Below, piece after piece: positions 8,956 to 17,502 of a DNA stretch of 64,000 nucleotides; positions within the stretch are counted from its first letter, which is position 1, and every line of letters starts with the position of its first letter. The stretch comes from Rhizobium sp. ASV8 (GTDB taxonomy: Bacteria; Pseudomonadota; Alphaproteobacteria; Rhizobiales; Rhizobiaceae): positions 39,156-103,155 of the forward strand of contig NZ_JAELUG010000006.1 of NCBI RefSeq assembly GCF_016429255.1. The letters run 5' to 3'. The notes under the pieces were generated by a model. The model did no database searches and had not been told where the DNA came from. It saw nothing but the letters and a program-made list of their open reading frames with translations. Made by a program: the position numbers and the translations under genes.

Positions 8956-9032
8956 GGAAACTGTATCTCCATATCGGAAGGATGGGAGCGGACCGACGCG
9001 GGCCCCACCGGCGCCGGTCCGCTCGGCCAACA

Positions 9033-9977
9033 TTACGAACCGCTCTTCGGCAGGCCCGCAGGGTTGGTCCTGGATTGATCGACGGCTTCGGCACTCAGGC
9101 TCCAGCGCTTCAGCACTTCGCCATATTTGCCGTCCTTGATCAGATCATTGAGGGCAAGCGTGACAGCATCCGCGAGCCCGGCACCCTTCTTTGTGGTAAC
9201 GGCGATCTCAGCCGTTATCGGCCAGCCACCGGATAGGGTGCCGACGAGTTTCCTCGTGCCGTTGATTGCGGCGTTGTAGGCCTGAGTCGCGTTCGGATTG
9301 AATTCAACGTCGGCCCGGCCGGACTGCAGGGCAATATCTGCGGCCGCACGGTCGTCGAAATATTGTACTTCAATCGGCTTCAGGCCGGCCGCCACGTTCT
9401 CGCGATCCCATTCGAGAATGATCTTCTCCTGGTTGGTGCCTGCGCTGGTGATCACCTTCAGACCCGCGACGTCCTTTGGCTCCTTGATAGAAGTGATCTT
9501 GCTGTCGGCCTTCGCATAGAAGCCGAGGACGTCCTTGCGATAGGTCGAGAAATCAAATTTCAGCTTGCGTTCCTCGGTGACCGTCACGTTGGAGATGACG
9601 GCGTCGTACTTGCCGGAGGAAACGCCGAGAGGCCAATCCTCCCAGGCAACCGGCACCAGTTCAAGCTGCAGACCGAGGGAATCGGCAAGCAACTGCGCGA
9701 TATCCGGATCGGCGCCCACGACAGTCTTTGCGTCGGTGGCATAGGTGGCGATCGGCGGATCCCAGGGATTGATGCCCACTGTGAATTTGCCGGGATTGAC
9801 GAACTTGAAGCTGGGCGCAATCGCCTTGACCGCGGCCTCATCCTTCTGCGCTCGGACCCGATTGGACGTATCCGGGCTGAGGTTGAACTTTTCAGCCGCG
9901 TTCACCGCTGTGCAGCTCAATGCTACTGCCGTGATCACACCGGCCAACGCGTATTTCGTTCTATCAAAAAATGCCAT
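9033..9977 (-). CDS. Polar amino-acid ABC transporter substrate-binding protein (paralogue 1)
   Basis: A family 3 periplasmic binding protein of about 314 residues. The chosen start at 9977 has an excellent ribosome binding site (GGAGAAGGG) and gives a signal peptide (MAFFDRTKYALAGVITAVAL... ending VNA-AEKF); the frame is open further upstream to 10028 but without such a site. Binding-lobe segments KFTVGINPWDPPIATYATDA and SGKYDAVISNVTVTEERK are typical of amino-acid binders. It lies directly behind the fused permease/ATPase gene and is the paralogue of the following gene. Confidence 0.92.
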   Translation of the reverse strand: MAFFDRTKYALAGVITAVALSCTAVNAAEKFNLSPDTSNRVRAQKDEAAVKAIAPSFKFVNPGKFTVGINPWDPPIATYATDAKTVVGADPDIAQLLADSLGLQLELVPVAWEDWPLGVSSGKYDAVISNVTVTEERKLKFDFSTYRKDVLGFYAKADSKITSIKEPKDVAGLKVITSAGTNQEKIILEWDRENVAAGLKPIEVQYFDDRAAADIALQSGRADVEFNPNATQAYNAAINGTRKLVGTLSGGWPITAEIAVTTKKGAGLADAVTLALNDLIKDGKYGEVLKRWSLSAEAVDQSRTNPAGLPKSGS

Positions 9978-10070
9978 TTCCCTTCTCCGTTTCATCTTTA
10001 GGTTGTTATGATTGATGCTATTTTCCAATGCCGCCCGGGGCTCGGCATTGTCTTCACCAGCCTGGGATTG

Positions 10071-11855
10071 CTAGAGAACCTTGGCGAGGAATGCCCGCGT
10101 CCGCGGATGCCTGGGATCACTGAGGATCTGCGCCGGCGCTCCGGATTCGATCACATGACCGCCCTCCATGAAGACGACGGTGTCGGCGACTTCGCGGGCA
10201 AAGCCGATTTCATGGGTGACGATGACGAGCGTCGTCCCGGTGCGGGCAAGCTCCTTGATGACATCAAGCACTTCGCCAACCAGCTCCGGATCGAGAGCCG
10301 AGGTCGGCTCGTCGAACAGCAAAACCTTGGGCCGTAGCGCCAGGGCGCGGGCGATCGCGACGCGCTGCTGCTGTCCGCCGGAAAGCTGGCGAGGATAGGC
10401 ATCAATCTTGTCGCTGAGGCCGACGCGGGCCAGCAGCTCCTGCGCGAAGGCGATAGCCTCATCTCTGCTTGCCCCGCGCACCTGTATCGGCGCCTCGATG
10501 AGGTTTTCCAGAACGGTCAGATGCGGGAAGAGATTGAAGCTTTGAAAGACCATCCCGATATCGGTTCGCCGCTTCAGGATGTCCTTCTCTTTCAACTCGT
10601 AGAGAACCTCGCCCTTTTGCGTATAGCCGACGAGCTCGCCATCCACCGAGATGAAGCCGCTGTCGACGCGTTCGAGATGATTGATGGAACGCAGCAGCGT
10701 TGATTTGCCCGAGCCGGATGGACCGATGATGGCCGTCACGCTGCCGGCTGGCAGGCTAAGCTCGATATTGTCGAGAACCTTCAGCGTGCCGAAGCTCTTC
10801 GAGATGCCATGAATACGAACTGCCCCACCCTTGGCGTAAAGGTCGGTTGCGCCGCGAAAGGCCGCCATCGTTCTCGTGCCTGCGCCGGCATTTGCGACAG
10901 CAACGGGAAGCGGCCGGCGGAAGCGCTGGAAGAAAGCCTGGAAGGGCAACGGTGTCGGATTGCGTACGGCGCCCTTGGAAAAGTAACGCTCGATGTAGTG
11001 CTGGATGACGGACAGGACCGTCATGATGACAAGATACCACACCGTCGCCACCATCAGCAGCGGGATCACTTCCAGATTGCGGCGATAGATGACCTGTACG
11101 GTGTAGAAGAGCTCCGGCAGCGCCAGCACGTAGACCATGGATGTGCTCTTGGCGAGGCCGATGATCTCATTGAAGCCCGTGGGAAGGATGGAGCGCATGG
11201 CCTGCGGCAGAACGATGCGGAAAGCCTGGCGTTGCCGCGGCAAGCCAAGTGCAGCCGCAGCCTCCAATTGCCCTTGATCGACGGAAAGGATGCCACCACG
11301 CACGATCTCGGCAAAGAAGGCCGACTGGTTCAGCGTGAGCCCGAGAAAGGCAGCGGCAAACGGCGTCAGGAGCTGCGTCGTCGGATAGTCGAACAGGATC
11401 TTATCGGTAAAGGGAACGCCGATGGTGATCGTTTCGTAGAGGTAGCCAAGATTGTTGAGCACCAGCAACAGAACGATCATCGGGATCGATCGCAACAGCC
11501 AGATGTAGCCCCAGGACAGGCTGGACAGCAGCGGCGATTTCGATACCCGCGCCAGAGCCAGAGCCGTCCCGAGGATGGAACCGGAAACGGCGGCAAGCGC
11601 CGTCAGAAGCAGGGTTCTGCCGAGGCCCACAAGCACCGGCTCAGCGAAGAACCACTCGGCGAACACGCCCCATCCCCAGCGGGGATTGGTGAAGGTGGAA
11701 TAGAGAACGACGGCGAGAACCAGCGCTGCGAAGATCGTCCCTATCGTGCGCCCGAGATGCCGTGCCGGCACGATGCGATAGCGCGCATAGTCCGTCTTCG
11801 CCTCGCTTGCTGCGGTCGCGGGATCGATGCCCGCGAAATCCGTTGTCAGTGCCAT
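10071..11855 (-). CDS. Amino-acid ABC transporter, permease fused to ATP-binding domain
   Basis: A 594-residue fusion. Residues about 35-300 form a HisM-type inner-membrane permease with several helices and the EAA-like loop [24 protein letters not shown]. Residues about 345-594 form the ATPase, with Walker [10 protein letters not shown], signature LSGGQQQR, Walker [14 protein letters not shown] and switch [13 protein letters not shown]. In most amino-acid uptake systems these are two genes. The start has AAGGGG upstream. With the two binding proteins downstream it forms a complete importer, here most likely for an S-substituted cysteine or similar amino acid. Confidence 0.94.
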   Translation of the reverse strand: MALTTDFAGIDPATAASEAKTDYARYRIVPARHLGRTIGTIFAALVLAVVLYSTFTNPRWGWGVFAEWFFAEPVLVGLGRTLLLTALAAVSGSILGTALALARVSKSPLLSSLSWGYIWLLRSIPMIVLLLVLNNLGYLYETITIGVPFTDKILFDYPTTQLLTPFAAAFLGLTLNQSAFFAEIVRGGILSVDQGQLEAAAALGLPRQRQAFRIVLPQAMRSILPTGFNEIIGLAKSTSMVYVLALPELFYTVQVIYRRNLEVIPLLMVATVWYLVIMTVLSVIQHYIERYFSKGAVRNPTPLPFQAFFQRFRRPLPVAVANAGAGTRTMAAFRGATDLYAKGGAVRIHGISKSFGTLKVLDNIELSLPAGSVTAIIGPSGSGKSTLLRSINHLERVDSGFISVDGELVGYTQKGEVLYELKEKDILKRRTDIGMVFQSFNLFPHLTVLENLIEAPIQVRGASRDEAIAFAQELLARVGLSDKIDAYPRQLSGGQQQRVAIARALALRPKVLLFDEPTSALDPELVGEVLDVIKELARTGTTLVIVTHEIGFAREVADTVVFMEGGHVIESGAPAQILSDPRHPRTRAFLAKVL

Positions 11856-11894
11856 AATGCCTGCCCCTTATGATTGTCGTTGCTTCGCTCGCGG

Positions 11895-12443
11895 TTACCG
11901 GCCGGCGACGGCCAGCCGCGGCTTCGATCCGGAAGTTTCGTGGGAATGGAATTGCGCCAATTGGCTGACATCTTTTTCGAAAGGCAGGCTCCTATAGATT
12001 TCCGGGTCGACCGAAGTGTCGAAGAGAGCCGTATAGCCATTGTTCAGATAGAGGCCGACGGCCTCCGGCTGCCGGAAGCCTGTCGTCAGATAGATGCGCT
12101 GATAGCCTTGCCGCGCTGCCTGCAACTCGAGTTCCACAAGCAGCTTGCGCGCCAGCCCCTGGCGGCGGAGATCGTGCCGCGTCCAGATGCGTTTGAACTC
12201 TGCGGTCCGGTCGTCATAGTGCTTGAAGGCACCGCCGCCGATTGTCTCGCCATCGCGCAGCAGAAGCAGGAAATTGCCATGCGGCGGCGCAAAGGCTTCC
12301 GGCGGATATCGGTTCAACTCGGCAGCCGCGCCCTCGGCGTTGAAATAGGTGCCGTAGCGGCTGTCATACTCAAAAATCAGCTCGTCGATCAGCGGCTTGG
12401 CGCGCGGATCCAGCGTTGTGGTGTAAAGAAACGTGTCGCTCAT
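11895..12443 (-). CDS. GNAT family N-acetyltransferase
   Basis: A 182-residue acetyl-CoA-dependent acetyltransferase with the motif A region RHDLRRQGLARKLLVELE and a typical C-terminal LYLNNGYTALF. I chose the ATG at 12443, which follows AGAGGTGA by 8 nt, over the in-frame GTG at 12455. The gene overlaps the region just after the M20 hydrolase stop codon, so the two are translationally close. In Bacillus subtilis S-alkyl/S-succino-cysteine salvage operons (ytm, yxe), a GNAT enzyme acetylates the amino group before monooxygenation; this gene occupies the same setting. Confidence 0.9.
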   Translation of the reverse strand: MSDTFLYTTTLDPRAKPLIDELIFEYDSRYGTYFNAEGAAAELNRYPPEAFAPPHGNFLLLLRDGETIGGGAFKHYDDRTAEFKRIWTRHDLRRQGLARKLLVELELQAARQGYQRIYLTTGFRQPEAVGLYLNNGYTALFDTSVDPEIYRSLPFEKDVSQLAQFHSHETSGSKPRLAVAGR

Positions 12444-12451
12444 GTCGTTCG

Positions 12452-13651
12452 TCACCTCTTGTCATCAGCGAGGAAAGTTTCGGCGAGCCGCACCCAGTAG
12501 CGGGCAGCGGGCGCGATGATGGCGTCGTTGAAATTGTATTGGGCGCTGTGCAGCGGCGCGCTGTCGCCATTGCCGACGAAGAGATAGCTGCCGGGCTTCG
12601 CCTCCAGCATGAAGGCGAAATCCTCGCTGGCCGTACGCGGACGAAAATCCGCAGCCAGAGCTGCAGGTCCGAGCGCGTGCACGGCAACGTTCCTGGCGAA
12701 ATCCGTTTCGTCTGCGTGGTTGACCAGCGCCGGAAAACCGAGGCGATAATTGACTTCCGCCACCGCTCCGAAGCTTTCCGCCTGCGCCCGGGCAAGCGTC
12801 GGGATGCGCTCCTGAAGCTTTGCGCGCACGCCTTCGCTGAAGGCCCGCATGGTGAGCTTCATCTCGACGCTTTCCGGAATGACGTTCGATGCGGAGCCTG
12901 CGTGAATGGATCCCACAGTCGCAACCGCCATGTCCTGCGGATCGATATTGCGTGAAACCACGCTTTGAAGCGCCGTGATGAAGGCAGCCGAGGCCAGCAC
13001 CGGATCGACAGCCCGATGTGGCTCGGCGCCGTGACCGCCTTTGCCCACGATCTTGACGACCGCCTGGTCGACCGACGCCATGGCGGGGCCGACGACAAAG
13101 CCGAATTGGCCCGTCGGCACTCCCGGCCAATTGTGCAGACCGAAAACGGCATCGACCGGAAAACGCTCGAAAAGACCCTCCGACAGCATCTTGCGAGCGC
13201 CAGCGCCTATCTCTTCCGCGGGCTGAAAAATCAGCCGAAGCGTGCCGCTGAAATTGCCGCTTTCGGCGAGATAGCGGGCGGCGGCGAGCAGGATGGACGT
13301 GTGCCCGTCATGGCCACAGGCGTGCATGACGCCGGGATTGCTGCTCTCGTAGTCGAGCCCCGTCGCCTCCTCAATGGGCAGCGCATCCATGTCGGCACGA
13401 ATGCCGACGCTGCGCTGCCCATCGCCCCGCCTGAGGGTCGCGACAACGCCGGTTCCCGCAATGCCTGTTGCAACCTCGTAACCCCAGTCGGCAAGAAGCG
13501 AGGCAACCTTCTTGGAGGTGCGGTGTTCCTGAAAGGCGAGCTCGGGATACTGATGCAGGTCATGCCGCAGTGCGATGATCTCGTCGAGATAGGTGGCAAT
13601 CCCTCGTTCGACGGGATCGTTGACCAAGGCTGGTTTGACGATGGCGTTCAT
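12452..13651 (-). CDS. M20 family amidohydrolase / N-acyl-amino-acid deacetylase
   Basis: A roughly 399-residue zinc hydrolase of the hippurate hydrolase/N-acetyl-L,L-diaminopimelate deacetylase group. Metal-binding motifs include MHACGHDGHTSILL, the catalytic-base region FQPAEEIGAGARKM, and a late GSAS...PESVEMKLTMRAF dimerisation segment. The start at 13651 lies just after the preceding gene's stop and is preferred to an upstream in-frame start at 13699 that would overlap it. Beside a GNAT and an NtaA-type monooxygenase, deacetylation of an N-acetyl-cysteine derivative is the likely role. Confidence 0.92.
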   Translation of the reverse strand: MNAIVKPALVNDPVERGIATYLDEIIALRHDLHQYPELAFQEHRTSKKVASLLADWGYEVATGIAGTGVVATLRRGDGQRSVGIRADMDALPIEEATGLDYESSNPGVMHACGHDGHTSILLAAARYLAESGNFSGTLRLIFQPAEEIGAGARKMLSEGLFERFPVDAVFGLHNWPGVPTGQFGFVVGPAMASVDQAVVKIVGKGGHGAEPHRAVDPVLASAAFITALQSVVSRNIDPQDMAVATVGSIHAGSASNVIPESVEMKLTMRAFSEGVRAKLQERIPTLARAQAESFGAVAEVNYRLGFPALVNHADETDFARNVAVHALGPAALAADFRPRTASEDFAFMLEAKPGSYLFVGNGDSAPLHSAQYNFNDAIIAPAARYWVRLAETFLADDKR

Positions 13652-13667
13652 GGTGATCTGTCCCGGC

Positions 13668-15017
13668 TCAGGCGCCAACGGCCTTTGCGGGTTCGGCATG
13701 CTCTACATCCGCGGCATAGCGGCTCTCGCGGAATGGCAACCCAAGGTGATCGCGTAGCGTATCGCCCTTCAGCACGGGATCGAAATAACCCCGACTGGTC
13801 AGGATCGGCAGGACATATCTGGCGAAATCGTCGAAGCCCTCGCCGACCACCGGGAAACCGAGAATGAAGCCGTCAGCCCCCTCCTGATCGACCCAGCGAA
13901 TAATCTCGTCCGCGATATGTTCGGCCGTTCCGATGAAAGAGGTGCGGGGCGTCGCCGCGTCGAGCGCGACTTCCCGTAGCGTAAGTCCCTTCTCCTGGGC
14001 CGTCTTCTTGATGCGATCGGTGGTGGCGCGGAAGTTGTTTCGGCCGATATCGCCTAGATCGGGAAATTGCTCGTCCAACGGATAGATACTGAAATCATGA
14101 TGATCGAAGAAACGGCCGAGATAAGCGAGTGCCTCCTCGATCGTGACGAGATCGCGGATCTTTCGATGCTTGGCGTCCGCTTCTTCCTGGGTCGCGCCGA
14201 CGATCGGGCCAATGCCCGGGAAGATGCCGACATCGGCCGCACTGCGTCCATGCGCGATCGCGCTCTGCTTCACCTGCTTATAGAAAACCTTGGCGTCATC
14301 GAGCGGCCCGCCATTGGTGAAGACGGCGTCGGCATGCTTGCCGGCGAGCCGGATGCCGGAATCGGAGGCTCCGGCCTGGAACACCACCGGCTGGCCCTGC
14401 TTGGAACGGCCGATATTAAGGGGTCCTTCGATACGGAAGAAGCGCCCCTTGTGGTTCAGGCGATGCAGCTTGGTCTTGTCGGCATACACTCCCGCTTCAC
14501 GGTCGCGCACGAAGGCATCGTCATCCCAGGAATCCCACAGACCCTTGGTGGCATCGAGATATTCGTCGGCGATCTCGTAGCGCAGCTCGTGTTCGGGATG
14601 TTCGCGGCTATAGTTGCGGCCGGATCCTTCGAGTGGTGAAGTCACCGCATTCCAGCCGGCGCGGCCACCACTAATGAGATCCAGCGAAGCGAACTGGCGA
14701 GCAATGGTGAACGGGTCGCTATAGGAGGTCGAAACCGTGCCGACCAGGCCAAGCTTCGTTGTATAGGCGGCAAGTGCCGAAAGGATCGTCAGCGGCTCGA
14801 ACCGGTTCAGGAAATGCGGGATCGACTGTTCATTGATGTAGAGACCGTCGGCGACGAAGGCGAAGGCGATACCGGCCTCCTCCGCTTTGCGAGCCGTCTT
14901 GACGAAAAAGTTGAGATTGGTGCTTGCATCGGCTGGGACGCTCGGATGCTTCCAAGCATTCATATGGCCGCCTGGGCCCTGCAGCATGATACCGAAAGTG
15001 ACGTGTTTCTGAGCCAT
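13668..15017 (-). CDS. NtaA/SnaA/DszA-family FMN-dependent monooxygenase
   Basis: A 449-residue flavin monooxygenase. The start at 15017 has a strong AGGAGGA site. Family hallmarks are HVTFGIMLQGPGGHMNAWKHP at the N-terminus, RAGWNAVTSPLEGSGRNYSREHPEHE, and QAGASDSGIRLAGKHADAVFTNGG. This subfamily, unlike SsuD, includes nitrilotriacetate monooxygenase, DszA and the B. subtilis YtnJ/YxeK enzymes that cleave C-S bonds of N-acetylated S-substituted cysteines. Neighbouring acetylase and deacetylase genes favour the last role over aminopolycarboxylate or dibenzothiophene breakdown. Confidence 0.93.
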   Translation of the reverse strand: MAQKHVTFGIMLQGPGGHMNAWKHPSVPADASTNLNFFVKTARKAEEAGIAFAFVADGLYINEQSIPHFLNRFEPLTILSALAAYTTKLGLVGTVSTSYSDPFTIARQFASLDLISGGRAGWNAVTSPLEGSGRNYSREHPEHELRYEIADEYLDATKGLWDSWDDDAFVRDREAGVYADKTKLHRLNHKGRFFRIEGPLNIGRSKQGQPVVFQAGASDSGIRLAGKHADAVFTNGGPLDDAKVFYKQVKQSAIAHGRSAADVGIFPGIGPIVGATQEEADAKHRKIRDLVTIEEALAYLGRFFDHHDFSIYPLDEQFPDLGDIGRNNFRATTDRIKKTAQEKGLTLREVALDAATPRTSFIGTAEHIADEIIRWVDQEGADGFILGFPVVGEGFDDFARYVLPILTSRGYFDPVLKGDTLRDHLGLPFRESRYAADVEHAEPAKAVGA

Positions 15018-15042
15018 GATTGATCCTCCTGGGACAGGCCGT

Positions 15043-16050
15043 TCAGGCAACGAGGGAAAGGCGTTCTTTGGCGAGCAGTTCGATCGAGGCGAGCCGCTCG
15101 GCCGCCGTCAGTGCCGGAGTGTCGAGCACGAACTCCTCGACGCCGTAGCTGCGATGCAGCGCGTCGAGTTCGGCACGAATTTGGGCGGCCGTGCCGTGCA
15201 AGACGCTCGGCACCTTCTCTTCGGTGCGGTAATCCGTGACACCGGCCTGACGGGCGAACTCCGCCGCCTGCTCCTGGGTGCCGACATTGACGCTCTGACC
15301 GTTGGGCAGGAAGAGCTTGACGATGCGAAGCTGGCCGACGCGCTCGCGGGCATGGGTCTCGCTTTCGGCGGCGAAGGCTGCGAGCGCCAGGATCGGAACC
15401 TTGCCGCCCGTCGCACGCCCGTAAGCTTCGAAGGTCTTGCGCAGATTTTCCGGATCGCCATTCAGATGACCGGCGAAGACCAGCGTCCAGCCCTTGTCCG
15501 CAGCAAGCTCTGCGCTCTCGACGCTGGCTCCAAGGAGGAAGCGCTCCGCTGCGCGAGGGGGAAACGGCGTCGCCAGGGCACCTTCGGATCGCGGATCGGC
15601 AGCGAGATAGCCATTCAGGTCGGAAAGCTGTTCAGCAAAGCTCGGCTTCTTTTCCGGATCGATGGCGACTTGTAGTGCCCGTGTCGACAGCGGAAAGCCG
15701 CCCGGCGCCTTGCCGACACCGAGATCGATGCGGCCGGGCGCAAGCGAGGCCAGCAGATTGAAGGCTTCGGCAACCTTATAGGCGCTGTAGTGCTGCAACA
15801 TGACGCCGCCCGAGCCGATACGGATCTTCGACGTTCTGGCGATGAGATAGGCAATCAGCACTTCCGGTGCCGAACTTGCGAGGTTCGCCATATTGTGATG
15901 CTCGGCGACCCAGAAGCGATGATAGCCAAGTTCTTCGGCTCTGACGGCCAATCGAGCGGTGACGCCGAGAGCATCGGTGGCGCTAAGCCCCTGCTCGATA
16001 GGGCTCTTGTCGAGAAGGCTGAGGAGATAGGACATGCCGGTTCGTTTCAT
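15043..16050 (-). CDS. LLM-class flavin-dependent oxidoreductase (first gene of organosulfur operon)
   Basis: A 335-residue luciferase-like oxidoreductase of the group with the FWVAEHHNM signature, SKIRIGSGGVMLQHYSAYKVAEAFNLLASLAPGRIDLGVGKAPGG and the C-terminal TAAERLASIELLAKE. GAGG lies 9 nt before the ATG at 16050. It opens an operon of eight same-strand genes with gaps of about 10-80 nt. Homologues are often annotated as alkanal monooxygenase-like proteins; the true substrate is probably an organosulfur compound given the context. Confidence 0.88.
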   Translation of the reverse strand: MKRTGMSYLLSLLDKSPIEQGLSATDALGVTARLAVRAEELGYHRFWVAEHHNMANLASSAPEVLIAYLIARTSKIRIGSGGVMLQHYSAYKVAEAFNLLASLAPGRIDLGVGKAPGGFPLSTRALQVAIDPEKKPSFAEQLSDLNGYLAADPRSEGALATPFPPRAAERFLLGASVESAELAADKGWTLVFAGHLNGDPENLRKTFEAYGRATGGKVPILALAAFAAESETHARERVGQLRIVKLFLPNGQSVNVGTQEQAAEFARQAGVTDYRTEEKVPSVLHGTAAQIRAELDALHRSYGVEEFVLDTPALTAAERLASIELLAKERLSLVA

Positions 16051-16436
16051 CCATAATTGCCTCGATGCCGACCATCAAAGCTATAATCTATAAAAAGCAT
16101 AGATTTTAAGGAATTTAAGAAACGGCTTTCTCTTTCTTCCATCCAATGCGAAAAAAATAAGCATTTCATCATATGATGGCGAAGCGGCCACGGCATGACG
16201 CGTGATTGCGAGCGAACCGACAACCTGTGCTTTAAAAATGCCACAAGCGTTCGTTAGCCGATTTGCCGGACAGGGGTTCTGAAGCTATCAAGATTCCGCC
16301 AGCCGCAATGGAGATCCCCGCCCGATATCAGCGTCCACGGCTCTTCCGCGTCTATCGCAAAGGAATTAAGATAGGCTATGATGTGCGACAGATCGCTGGA
16401 AATGATTGGCTTGTCAGCAGAGATACGAAATCACGC
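16051..16436. other. Divergent intergenic region, organosulfur operon versus cdh
   Basis: This 386-bp stretch carries the promoter of the minus-strand organosulfur operon in its AT-rich part (about 16075-16175). A longer cdh reading frame runs back to 16263, but that N-terminal extension looks non-coding. I see no other gene. Confidence 0.6.
16085..16105. promoter_or_regulatory. Inverted repeat in the organosulfur operon promoter
   Basis: A perfect 7-bp inverted repeat, AATCTAT and ATAGATT around AAAAAGC, lies 35 bp upstream of the first gene of the operon. Its left half with flanks (TATAATCTATAAAAA) almost repeats a sequence before the tau-like operon (TATAGTCTATAAAAA near 17387-17401). It may be an operator for a sulfur regulator, for example of the LysR type, or simply promoter sequence. 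Confidence 0.45.
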
Positions 16437-17180
16437 ATGAAATATCGTCCTGTTGTTCTTATCGGCTTTCTCGCTGTAGCAGTCATCGTCATGAGTTCCT
16501 TCGTCAGCCGCTCGGCTCTGGGGCTGGTTGTCAGAACCTGCGAGATCAACTCCGCGCTGACGGGATCGCCCTACCCGTGCCTCAAAGTCGTTCAGGCACA
16601 GGACCCGTTGTCGTCCTACGCAGTATTGCGGGAACCGACAGACAAGGAGAGAACAATCCTTGCGCCGCTGGCTGATGTGCCCGGTATCGAAGACCCTCGC
16701 CTTCTGACGGCAGAGGCGCCAAACTATTTTGATGACGCGTGGCGGGAGCAATCGACCGGCACCGGCCTGCGCACGGAAAAGGTTTCGACGCAGCGCTTTG
16801 CGCTGGCGATAAACGCCGCCAATTGGCGTACGCAGGATCGGCTTCATATCCATATGGGGTGCGAAACGCCGCGCTTTCGCGCGCTCCTGAAGACACATGC
16901 GGCAGACATCGGAAGCGACCGATTTACAAACCTGAAGACCAAAGCCGGCTGGTGGGCACTCTTCCACCAGGCCGATGACCTCACAAATCTGAACCCGTTG
17001 AAGCTCGTCGCAGACGGCTTGGAAGGCGCCCGCTCCGACATGGAGAACGTTGTCGTTGGCGTCTTCGGCGCGACATCCCCGGAGGGTCAGCGCGGCTTTT
17101 ATATTCTGGCAAGAATAATGGGAGAAAACAAATCCCGCGGATCTGCAGAGGACATGATCGATCCCAAGTGCCAGCTCTAA
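16437..17180 (+). CDS. cdh: CDP-diacylglycerol diphosphatase
   Basis: About 247 residues from the ATG at 16437, close to the 251 of E. coli Cdh. It begins with a membrane anchor (MKYRPVVLIGFLAVAVIVMS), so the enzyme is tethered with its domain outside the membrane. Family motifs are EDPRLLTAEAPNYFDDAW, ALAINAANWRTQDRLHIHMGC with the HIT-like HxH, and the C-terminal cysteine near KCQL. The family cleaves CDP-diacylglycerol to phosphatidate and CMP. It stands alone between two sulfur operons. A longer frame from 16263 would place 58 unlikely residues before the anchor. Confidence 0.88.
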   Translation: MKYRPVVLIGFLAVAVIVMSSFVSRSALGLVVRTCEINSALTGSPYPCLKVVQAQDPLSSYAVLREPTDKERTILAPLADVPGIEDPRLLTAEAPNYFDDAWREQSTGTGLRTEKVSTQRFALAINAANWRTQDRLHIHMGCETPRFRALLKTHAADIGSDRFTNLKTKAGWWALFHQADDLTNLNPLKLVADGLEGARSDMENVVVGVFGATSPEGQRGFYILARIMGENKSRGSAEDMIDPKCQL

Positions 17181-17502
17181 CATCCGGCAAGCCGTTACGA
17201 TTTTTCTGACCTGTGTAGGCAGAAGGGATGCGCGAAAGTCAGGGTCGCGCCCCTGCTGAAGCAGAGCGCTTGAAAGAGGTCCTGCGCCACCTCCAAGCAA
17301 GTATCCAACTTTCGTTCCTTCTGGCGCCTCTTGCTTCAAAATGCGTTGACTCCGCCGTGGGCGTCAATTTAGACAAACCATTCCCCTTATAGTCTATAAA
17401 AATAGTTTGTTATTTCTATCGATCACCCCGTTCCTTTCGCTAGGCTTTATCCATTGAAGTCAGGGAACCGCCGGAAATTGACACCCGGCAAAGGGGACAG
17501 AT
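17181..17502. other. Intergenic region with the tau-like operon promoter
   Basis: No gene is evident in these 322 bp. The part next to tauA (17365-17440) is AT-rich and contains TTTAGAC and GTCTATA as a spaced inverted pair, plus the motif at 17389-17400. It should hold the promoter and regulator sites of the sulfonate operon. Confidence 0.55.
17389..17400 (+). promoter_or_regulatory. ATAGTCTATAAA motif upstream of tauA-like gene
   Basis: The 12-mer ATAGTCTATAAA occurs here and again, identical, at 27636-27647 upstream of a GGDEF gene. A one-base variant forms part of the inverted repeat at 16085. It may include a -10 element or be a regulator half-site. Confidence 0.4.

Noticed and set aside
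13668..15017. Nitrilotriacetate or dibenzothiophene-sulfone monooxygenase role
   Set aside because: The family includes these enzymes, but adjacent acetyltransferase, deacetylase and amino-acid importer genes fit S-substituted cysteine metabolism better.
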